A DNA stretch of 64,000 bases from GCA-020352575 sp964600365 (lineage in GTDB: Bacteria > Actinomycetota > Acidimicrobiia > Spongiisociales > JAENVV01). The stretch is taken from the NCBI GenBank assembly GCA_964600365.1, contig CAZRJG010000004.1, positions 1-64,000 on the forward strand. The letters run 5' to 3'. Positions 16,604 to 23,034 of this stretch are shown in pieces. A model generated the notes under the pieces. It did no database searches and had not been told where the DNA came from. It saw nothing but the letters and a program-made list of their open reading frames with translations. Both the position numbers and the translations under genes were made by a program. Within the stretch, counting starts at the first letter, position 1, and the number at the start of each line of letters is the position of its first letter.

Positions 16604-17560
16604 TCACCGGCTCCCCGCCCCTCGGACGAGATTGGCGATGGCCTCGGCCGTCTTGTCGACCGAGATGCCGTACTTCTCGAGAAGCGCGTCGTTGGGGCCC
16701 GATTCGCCGAATACGTCCTGCAGGCCGTGGCGCTTCATGGGCAGCGGGGCATGCTCGCCGAGGGTCTCGGCTACGGCGCCGCCGAGGCCGCCGACGATCG
16801 TGTGTTCCTCCGTCGTCAGGACGAGACCGGTTCGCTGGGCCTCGGTGACGATGGTCTCCACGTCGAGCGGCTTGATGGTTGGCACGTGCACGAGGTGCAC
16901 GTCGATCCCGTCGGCAGCGAGCGAATCGGCGGCTTCGTACGCCCGTGCCGTCTGCGTGCCCGAGGAGAAGACGGTGATGTCGGAGCCCTCGCGCACGACG
17001 ACGGCCTTGCCCACCTCGAAGCGGTAGTCGTCGCCGAAGACGATGGGCGAGTTGGGGCGCGTGAGGCGTACGTACACCGGACCCGGGTACTCGACGATCG
17101 CCTCGAGCGCCTGGCGGGTCTCGACCTCGTCCGCCGGTGCCACGATGGTCATGTTCGCCATCGATCGCATGATGGAGACATCATCGAACATCAGATGGGT
17201 CTTCCCCGTCATCCCGGCGAGCAGGCCGGCGTAGCCGCCCATGAGCTTCACGTCGAGCTTCGGTTGGGCGATGAGGACCCGGATCGAGTCGTGGGCCCGC
17301 GACACGATGAAGCACGAGAAGGTGCTCACAATCGGGGTGAGTCCGAGTGTGGCCATGCCGGCGGCCATGCCAAGCATGTTCTGCTCGGCGATTCCGGTCT
17401 GGAAGAAGCGTTCGGGGTGCTCCTTCTCGAAGAGATCGGTTCGGGTGGAACTTCCGGTGTCACCGTCGAGGACGACGATCTTGGGGTTCTTCCGTCCGAG
17501 CTCGGTGATGGTCTCGCCGAAGGCGACACGGAGTGGCTTGCCCTGCTCGAGGACGGTCAT
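16604..17560 (-). CDS. Transketolase, C-terminal subunit
   Basis: 318 residues comprising the pyrimidine-binding domain and the C-terminal domain of transketolase. Typical features are FGETITELG, LDGDTGSST, the GIAEQNMLGMAAGMA block with the catalytic Glu, and a C-terminal VVREGSDITVFSSG. Split transketolases of this type are common and need the partner encoded directly upstream (17557-18420), with which it overlaps by ATGA. The enzyme moves a two-carbon ketol unit between sugar phosphates. Because it lies under operator copy 3 with no other pentose-phosphate gene, it probably serves the island pathway rather than central metabolism. Confidence 0.93.
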   Translation of the reverse strand: MTVLEQGKPLRVAFGETITELGRKNPKIVVLDGDTGSSTRTDLFEKEHPERFFQTGIAEQNMLGMAAGMATLGLTPIVSTFSCFIVSRAHDSIRVLIAQPKLDVKLMGGYAGLLAGMTGKTHLMFDDVSIMRSMANMTIVAPADEVETRQALEAIVEYPGPVYVRLTRPNSPIVFGDDYRFEVGKAVVVREGSDITVFSSGTQTARAYEAADSLAADGIDVHLVHVPTIKPLDVETIVTEAQRTGLVLTTEEHTIVGGLGGAVAETLGEHAPLPMKRHGLQDVFGESGPNDALLEKYGISVDKTAEAIANLVRGAGSR

Positions 17561-18420
17561 CGTGCACCTCCTGCGGTGGCGCCGAGTTCTTCCATGGCGA
17601 TCGCGAACTCCTCGTCGGTCGGCACCTTGCTGTGCCACGTGTAGTCGTTCTCCATGTACGACACGCCCTTGCCCTTGATGGTGTGGGCGATGATGGCCAC
17701 CGGTGAGCCGGTGACCGCCTGTGCCTCGGCGACGGTCGAGAGGAACGCGCTGATGTCGTGGCCGTCCACCTCGAGGACGTGCCAGTCGAATGCCGCCCAG
17801 CGGCGGGCGAGTTGGCCTTCGGTGTAGGGCGTGATCCTGTCGGCGATCGTCTCGCCCCTCCAGCCGAACTGCTGGAGCTTGTTGTGGTCGACGATGGCGA
17901 TGAGGTTGTCGAGGCCGTAGCGGGCCGCCACGTGGGCGCCCTCCCACACGACGCCTTCGTTGCACTCGCCGTCGCCGAGCATGACGTAGGTGCTGAAGTC
18001 CTTGCCCTGGGCCTTGGCGCCGAGCGCGATTCCCAGGGCCCCGGAGAAGCCGAGTCCGAGCGAGCCCGACGACATGTCGATGCCCGGTGTCTGGCTCATG
18101 TCGGGATGCCCCTGCAGTCGCGAGTCGATCGAGTCGAAGGTGTGGAGCTCCTCCACGGGGAAGTACCCGCGCAGCGCAAGCATCGTGTAGAGCGCGATCG
18201 AGCTGTGCCCCTTGGAGAGGACGAACCGATCGCGATCGGGCCAGCTGGGTTCCTCGGGTCGGATGTCGAGGACGTTGAAGTAGAGGGCGGCGAGCATGTC
18301 CGCGGCCGAATAGGGGCCACCCACGTGGCCTCCCTTGGCGTGTCGCACCGCGTCGAGTATGTGGATACGGGCCTGCCGTGCGATGTCCGCGAGCTCCTCG
18401 GGGGTCTTTACTGATCTCAT
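17557..18420 (-). CDS. Transketolase, N-terminal subunit
   Basis: 287 residues with the thiamine-diphosphate domain. GGHVGGPYSAADMLAALYF, LSKGHSSIALY, QGHPD and the ThDP motif GDGECNEGVVWEG...DHN are intact. The start at 18420 (ATG) is preceded by GAGGGCACC; the long upstream extension in this frame is low-complexity and lies over the cupin gene. It is 11 bases after the cupin gene and overlaps the C-terminal subunit by 4 bp. Confidence 0.93.
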   Translation of the reverse strand: MRSVKTPEELADIARQARIHILDAVRHAKGGHVGGPYSAADMLAALYFNVLDIRPEEPSWPDRDRFVLSKGHSSIALYTMLALRGYFPVEELHTFDSIDSRLQGHPDMSQTPGIDMSSGSLGLGFSGALGIALGAKAQGKDFSTYVMLGDGECNEGVVWEGAHVAARYGLDNLIAIVDHNKLQQFGWRGETIADRITPYTEGQLARRWAAFDWHVLEVDGHDISAFLSTVAEAQAVTGSPVAIIAHTIKGKGVSYMENDYTWHSKVPTDEEFAIAMEELGATAGGAR

Positions 18421-18431
18421 GGTGCCCTCGC

Positions 18432-18797
18432 CTACTCGTCGTCCTCGTAGGACCCGGGGACCACGGGGGGAGAGAAGGAGGTGACCATCTCCAGGTCGTC
18501 GGGTCCGTGGGAGACCGTCTGGTGGTGGAGCCCCACCGGGATGTAGACGCAGGTGCCGGGCTCGAGCGGGACCGTTCCCTCGGGGGTGACGAGTTCGCCC
18601 TTGCCCTTGGTGATGAAGATGCACTCTTCCTGCGTGGGGTGGACGTGTCCCTCGGGTGCGGAGTCGGGGGGGAAGACCGAGAACCCGATGGTGAGGTTCT
18701 GTGCCCCGTTGAGCTCCGGACCGACGTAGTGGAGCCAGTCACGTCCCGGAAGGTTGAAGACCCGAGCGTCCTCTCGGGTGACGGCGGTGAGTTTCAT
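18432..18797 (-). CDS. Small cupin protein A
   Basis: 121 residues, one cupin barrel. Motif 1 is HVHPTQEECIFITKGKGEL and motif 2 is PGTCVYIPVGLHHQT, so the 2-His/Glu/His metal set is available. Such single-domain cupins act as sugar-phosphate or keto-acid isomerases, dioxygenases or binding proteins; the reaction cannot be assigned. It is first behind operator copy 3 and is followed by the transketolase subunits. AGGAGGGCGCTC precedes the ATG, a strong ribosome-binding site. Confidence 0.8.
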   Translation of the reverse strand: MKLTAVTREDARVFNLPGRDWLHYVGPELNGAQNLTIGFSVFPPDSAPEGHVHPTQEECIFITKGKGELVTPEGTVPLEPGTCVYIPVGLHHQTVSHGPDDLEMVTSFSPPVVPGSYEDDE

Positions 18798-18851
18798 GAG
18801 CGCCCTCCTGGACCCGGATTCGGCCCGTGGAAACTGCTCCGAGCCAAATCA

Positions 18852-18876
18852 TCGATTATCGATACCTCGCACGATA
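18852..18876 (-). promoter_or_regulatory. Promoter region with operator copy 3 (TCGATTATCGA)
   Basis: The palindrome occupies 18852-18862 and extends to the 13-bp ATCGATTATCGAT. On the minus strand a TATCGT box (18876-18871) lies 8 bases upstream of it, and the cupin start is 55 bases downstream. This separates the series into two units: the dehydrogenase-GAPDH-PGK-cupin unit ending at 18957 and the cupin-transketolase-SDR-hydrolase-MFS unit. The -10 call is tentative. Confidence 0.6.
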
Positions 18877-18956
18877 CTAGTTCGGGGACGGTTGGCGCCA
18901 CCGGGTCGCCACGGAGTGATTGGTGGGAGGCGGAGGCGTGTGGTGCGTGCCTTCGC

Positions 18957-19355
18957 TCAGCGCAGGGAGGCCCAGGGCTCCTCCGTCGAGACATCGATCA
19001 TCGTGTGGCCGGTCGGGCCCACGGCGGGGCTGAGGACCGCCAGGAGGCGCACGACCTCGCCGGACTCGTTGAAGGAGGCGTGTGGGATGTCCCGGGGGAT
19101 GAAGCACGAGTCCCCGGTGGAGAGGACGCGGCGTTCCGTGCCCACCCACTGCTCGACCGTCCCCTCGAGGACGAAGAGCATCTCCTCCTGCTCGGGGTGG
19201 CGGTGGAACGCATGGAAGGCACCGGGTCGGAGGGTGACGTGGAGGAGGACGATCTGCTCGGAGCCGGTGCTCGACGGGCTCGAGAGTGTGCGGCGTTCAC
19301 CCCAGGGGACGCGATCGGGCTCGATGGCGTCGTGCTCGATGAAGTGCCGGGTCAT
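18957..19355 (-). CDS. Small cupin protein B
   Basis: 132 residues, single cupin domain. Motif 1 is HAFHRHPEQEEMLFVLEG and motif 2 is TGDSCFIPRDIPHASFN, giving three His and one Glu as metal ligands. It differs clearly from cupin A (18432), so the two are not recent duplicates. It follows the PGK gene by three bases and ends before operator copy 3. A role in handling an aldehyde or keto-acid intermediate is only a guess. Confidence 0.8.
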   Translation of the reverse strand: MTRHFIEHDAIEPDRVPWGERRTLSSPSSTGSEQIVLLHVTLRPGAFHAFHRHPEQEEMLFVLEGTVEQWVGTERRVLSTGDSCFIPRDIPHASFNESGEVVRLLAVLSPAVGPTGHTMIDVSTEEPWASLR

Positions 19356-19358
19356 GGG

Positions 19359-20645
19359 TCATCCCTTCGGTGGTCGGCTTCTGTCATCTTCATCTCGGCC
19401 CGCCCGCCGAGCCGGGTGCGCCCGCTCCATCGCGTCGAGGAGGGGGAGGGGTTGTCCGCTCAGGTAGCGGATGAGCGCACCGCCTCCGGTGGAGACGAAA
19501 TCGATGTCGCTGGTGTCGATGAACCGCCTGGCGCTGGCAACCGTGTCGCCGCCGCCGATCACAGAGTGACCGGACGAGGCGGCGACCGCCTCCCACAGGG
19601 CCTTTGTCCCGGCGGCGCCGTGTGGATCCTCGTACACACCGGCCGGGCCGTTCACGAAGATCGTGGCAGCCCGTGAGATGACCTCCCGGTAGGCCTCGAT
19701 CGTCCGTCCCCCGATGTCGATGATCATCGAGTCGGCCGGGAGGTCCCGGACGTCGAGTTCCCTTCGCACGCCGGCCTCGACCATCGCCACGTCGACCGGT
19801 ACCTGGATCCGGGTGCCGTGTTCCCGGAGGTACAGGGAGGCCTGTGGGATGAAGGCGTCGAGTGAACGATCCCGGATGAACTGCTCGGTTGGCTGGCCGA
19901 GTGCGGTTCCCCTCGCCATGAGCATGACCTGGCCCGTGATCCCGCTCGTGAGCACGGTGTCGGCGGTGCCATCGGCGAGCACCTTGTCCAACATGGAGAA
20001 CGCGTCGGAGATCTTCAGCCCTCCGAGGACGAAGACGCACGGCCGGTCGGGACGCTCCGCCAAGCCCGAGAGGGCAGCGATCTCATCGACCAGGAGCCGC
20101 CCGCCCGCGGATGGGAGGAGTTCCTGGAAGGCCACCATCGAAGGCGCGTTCCGGTGTGCGGCGGCGAACGCATCGTTCACGTAGTAGTCGAAGAGGGGAG
20201 CGAGGTTCCGGACGAGATAGGTCCCGCCCATCTGCTCCGGGGAGAGTTTCACCGCCGCCTCGAACGTCGAGACCTCCTCGGTGAGGTACCGGAGGTTGTC
20301 GAGAAGGAGGATCTCCCCGTCCCCGAGCGCGCCTATCGCCGCTCGGGCCGCCGGGCCCGCCACGTCGTCGATGAAGCCGACCGGTCGTCTGAGCTTCGCC
20401 GAGAGCATGGTGGCGTGCTCGGTGAGCGGGACCAGGTTGTGGTAGTCGAGCGTGTCTCCCTGATGGGCGATGAGGACGAGTCGTGCCCCCGCGTCTGCGA
20501 GGTCGCGGATCGTGGGGAGGCTCTTGGTGATCCTCGTATCGTCGGCGATATGGCCCGTCGCGGGATCGATCGGTGAGTTGATGTCGACGCGCAGCAGGAC
20601 GTGGGCGCCCCTGACATCGAGGTCGCCGATCGAAGCGATCCGCAT
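19359..20645 (-). CDS. pgk: Phosphoglycerate kinase, archaeal type
   Basis: 428 residues. It has the PGK substrate loop LLRVDINSPID, ADDTRITKSLPTI, LIAHQGD and the C-terminal STGGGALIRYLSG nucleotide signature. Several blocks match archaeal rather than bacterial PGK: YYVNDAFAAAHRNAPSMV, VLGGLKISDA, the roughly 20-residue TGITGQV-ARG segment, IPVDVAM-like VPVDVAMVEAG, and FVNGPAGVYED. It catalyses 1,3-bisphosphoglycerate plus ADP to 3-phosphoglycerate plus ATP, or acts on an analogue. It lies 7 bases after the archaeal-type GAPDH gene. A tail of charged residues after the final helix is unusual and may be local. Confidence 0.88.
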   Translation of the reverse strand: MRIASIGDLDVRGAHVLLRVDINSPIDPATGHIADDTRITKSLPTIRDLADAGARLVLIAHQGDTLDYHNLVPLTEHATMLSAKLRRPVGFIDDVAGPAARAAIGALGDGEILLLDNLRYLTEEVSTFEAAVKLSPEQMGGTYLVRNLAPLFDYYVNDAFAAAHRNAPSMVAFQELLPSAGGRLLVDEIAALSGLAERPDRPCVFVLGGLKISDAFSMLDKVLADGTADTVLTSGITGQVMLMARGTALGQPTEQFIRDRSLDAFIPQASLYLREHGTRIQVPVDVAMVEAGVRRELDVRDLPADSMIIDIGGRTIEAYREVISRAATIFVNGPAGVYEDPHGAAGTKALWEAVAASSGHSVIGGGDTVASARRFIDTSDIDFVSTGGGALIRYLSGQPLPLLDAMERAHPARRAGRDEDDRSRPPKG

Positions 20646-20652
20646 GGTCGAC

Positions 20653-21672
20653 TCAGCCGATGCCGAGGTAGGAGTTCGTCAGGGTCACCGCCTCGGCCTG
20701 GTCCTCCTGCATCCGCATTGCGGCACGGATGCCGTCCATCGTCTCGGGGATCACGACCGACTCCTGCGGGATGTTGATCGCGAACATCACATCGTCACCT
20801 GACATCCCGATGGTCTCCTCGAAGAGCCCCACCTCGTACATGTCTCCCCGCTCGTGCCCGAGGAACCGTGCGTAGTTGAACAGCGACGTGTTGGTGGTGA
20901 ATCCGTCGGCGATCCGGACCACGCGAATGCGGGGGTGCTCCCGGAATGCCTCGGCGACCTCGGCCGGGGTGACCTTCGTCCTCGGCGTCGCGAGCACCGT
21001 GATGATGTGCCCGTGGGTGATCGGGGTGTGCACCAGGAGGCCGGTGGCATTGATGTGGGGCATGATGTTCATGAGGTCGACGGCCTGGTGGTTGGGGATC
21101 GGCTCCAGCTGGAGCGAGTCGACGAGGCCGCGATGGGTGTCCCCGGGGTCAGCGACCCGCCGGATGATCGTGATGGCGGTCTTCTCGACGCCGAATGCCC
21201 GGTCGAGCCAGTGGACCGTGCGGATGAGCCCCGTGGTGTTGCAGGAGGTGAGCTTCAGGTAGTCCTGTCCGATCCCGGCCTCGTAGTTGGCGTACCCGTG
21301 GAAGAAGACATCGGCGACGTCGGCGGCCTCACCGCCCTGGAAGATCGCCTTCACGCCGGCCTCGACGTACGCGGCCTTGTTCTTCGCCCCGATTCCCCCC
21401 GGGGCGGCATCGAGCATGATGTCGACACCCGCCAGCAGGTCGTCGAACCCCCCGGAGACGGGAACTCCTGCGTCCTCGAGCACGTCGGCCGCACCCGGCG
21501 CAGCAGCGAAGAGGCGGTGCGGCATACCCCGCTCGACGAGGGCCCGTACCGCCAGGGTGGGTGCGATGTCGGCGACGCCGACGAGTTCCATGTCCGCCTG
21601 GGCAGCGACCCCTGCCGCGAGTCGTTGTCCGATGACGCCGTACCCGGCGACTCCAACGCGTACCTGTGTCAT
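20653..21672 (-). CDS. Glyceraldehyde-3-phosphate dehydrogenase, type II (archaeal)
   Basis: 339 residues. The N-terminal Rossmann motif is VGVAGYGVIGQRLA. The catalytic Cys144 lies in TSCNTTGLIR, the signature of archaeal (type II) GAPDH, whereas bacterial GAPDH has ASCTTNC. Further archaeal-type blocks are FQGGEAADVAD, RRVADPGDTHRG, PNHQAVD and the HTPITHGH active-site histidines. These enzymes use NAD or NADP and phosphate. Together with the archaeal-type PGK it forms a two-gene lower-glycolysis module, 20 bases after the dehydrogenase at 21692. Alternative: a paralogue adapted to a GAP analogue. Confidence 0.9.
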   Translation of the reverse strand: MTQVRVGVAGYGVIGQRLAAGVAAQADMELVGVADIAPTLAVRALVERGMPHRLFAAAPGAADVLEDAGVPVSGGFDDLLAGVDIMLDAAPGGIGAKNKAAYVEAGVKAIFQGGEAADVADVFFHGYANYEAGIGQDYLKLTSCNTTGLIRTVHWLDRAFGVEKTAITIIRRVADPGDTHRGLVDSLQLEPIPNHQAVDLMNIMPHINATGLLVHTPITHGHIITVLATPRTKVTPAEVAEAFREHPRIRVVRIADGFTTNTSLFNYARFLGHERGDMYEVGLFEETIGMSGDDVMFAINIPQESVVIPETMDGIRAAMRMQEDQAEAVTLTNSYLGIG

Positions 21673-21691
21673 TCGTGTGCCTCCTTGGCGT

Positions 21692-22786
21692 TCAGGCAGT
21701 CGCCCGCATCGCCGACTCGACGGCTGAGCCCATCTCGTCGGTCGTGTGAGTGCCGCCCATGTCCTTGGTCTTCACCTCACCGGCGCCGAGCGTGGCGGAC
21801 ACGGCCGACTGCACATGGCCGGCGGCCTCCTCCTCGCCGAGGTGCTCGAGCATCATCCGGATGGCCTCGATCGATGCGATCGGGTTGACGACCCGCTTTC
21901 CCGTGTACTTGGGTGCCGAGCCGTGGATCGGCTCGAACATCGAGGGATGGGTGCGCTCAGGGTTGACGTTCCCGCCGGCGGCGAAGCCCATTCCCCCCTG
22001 GAGCATGGCCCCGAGGTCGGTGATGATGTCGCCGAAGAGGTTCGAAGCCACGACGACGTCGAACCACTCGGGGTTCTTCACGAACCACATCGTGAGCGCG
22101 TCGACGAGTGCCATGTCGGTGGCGATGTCGGGGTAGTCGGCTGCGACCTCGGCGTACACGTCATCCCAGAACACCATCGAGTAGTTCAAGGCGTTGGACT
22201 TCGTGCAGTTCGTGACGCGTCCCACCGGTCCTCCGCCCCGTCCGAGCTTTGCCCGTGACCGTGCTGCCTCGAAGCCGTAGCGGATGGTGCGCTCACAGCC
22301 CTTCCACGTGAAGATCCCCGTTTGGAGGGCGAACGCATCGGGGGTGCCGACCTTGAAGAATCCGCCGTTGTGGGAGTACTCGCCCTCGGTGTTCTCGCGG
22401 ATGACGAGGATGTCGACCGACTCGGGGGTGGCCGTGCGGATCGGCGTCTCCACGCCGGGGTAGAGCTTGATCGGGCGCAGGTTCACGTACTGGTCGAAGC
22501 CCTTGCGGATGGTGAGGAGCGCTTCGAGGGAGAGGTGATCGGGAACCTTGTTGGCGTCGCCGATGCAGCCCAGGAAGATGGCGTCGAAACCGTCGAGGGT
22601 CTCGAGTGCGTCGTCGGGCATCATCCGACCGACCTCGAGGTAGCGGTCACAGGACCAGTCGAAGGTCTCCGTCTCCACCTCGAACCCGTGGAGGTCGGCG
22701 GCGGTGATGAGGATCCGCTCGGCCTCCTCGGCGACCTCTGCCCCCACCCCGTCGCCGGGGATGACTGCGATCCGATACTGCGACAT
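21692..22786 (-). CDS. Tartrate/D-malate/3-isopropylmalate dehydrogenase-family enzyme
   Basis: 364 residues of the beta-decarboxylating dehydrogenase family. Visible are IAVIPGDGVGAEV, the substrate-binding LLTIRKGFDQYVNLRPIKLY, RENTEGEYS, the catalytic Lys in NCTKSNAL, and NLFGDIITDLGAMLQGG followed by FEPIHGSAPKYTGK. RENTEGEYSHNGG is closest to tartrate/D-malate dehydrogenases (TtuC/DmlA) rather than LeuB. It would oxidise and usually decarboxylate a 2-hydroxy-dicarboxylate. The ATG at 22786 has GGAGGAG 7 bases upstream; a longer start would add 15 unlike residues. It is the first gene of the minus-strand unit facing operator copy 4. Confidence 0.87.
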   Translation of the reverse strand: MSQYRIAVIPGDGVGAEVAEEAERILITAADLHGFEVETETFDWSCDRYLEVGRMMPDDALETLDGFDAIFLGCIGDANKVPDHLSLEALLTIRKGFDQYVNLRPIKLYPGVETPIRTATPESVDILVIRENTEGEYSHNGGFFKVGTPDAFALQTGIFTWKGCERTIRYGFEAARSRAKLGRGGGPVGRVTNCTKSNALNYSMVFWDDVYAEVAADYPDIATDMALVDALTMWFVKNPEWFDVVVASNLFGDIITDLGAMLQGGMGFAAGGNVNPERTHPSMFEPIHGSAPKYTGKRVVNPIASIEAIRMMLEHLGEEEAAGHVQSAVSATLGAGEVKTKDMGGTHTTDEMGSAVESAMRATA

Positions 22787-22972
22787 GGCATCTCCTCCGA
22801 GCCCGGTCGGGCGAGCCGTCGGTCCGGCCACCGAGCCTACTGATCAGGCCCGGCACCGTCGGCTGGGCTGGGCTGTGCTTCGCTGTGCTCGCCGGCGTCG
22901 GGGCCTCGGGCGGGTGCCCGTGACCCCGGCCCAGTGGACGTCGCGTGCATCCATCGGGCACCGTTGGGTGAG

Positions 22973-23021
22973 TTGACTGCCGGCGCGTACGAATCATATC
23001 CTGCGGATAATCGATTATCGA
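22973..23021 (+). promoter_or_regulatory. Divergent promoter region with operator copy 4
   Basis: TTGACT (22973-22978) and TATCCT (22997-23002) are spaced 18 bases apart; TCGATTATCGA (23011-23021) follows 8 bases later and overlaps the expected start of transcription, only 13 bases before the GTG at 23035. The same 250-base gap also contains the upstream region of the minus-strand dehydrogenase gene (start 22786), so one site may control both directions. Confidence 0.6.
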
Positions 23022-23034
23022 AAATGGAGCGGTC

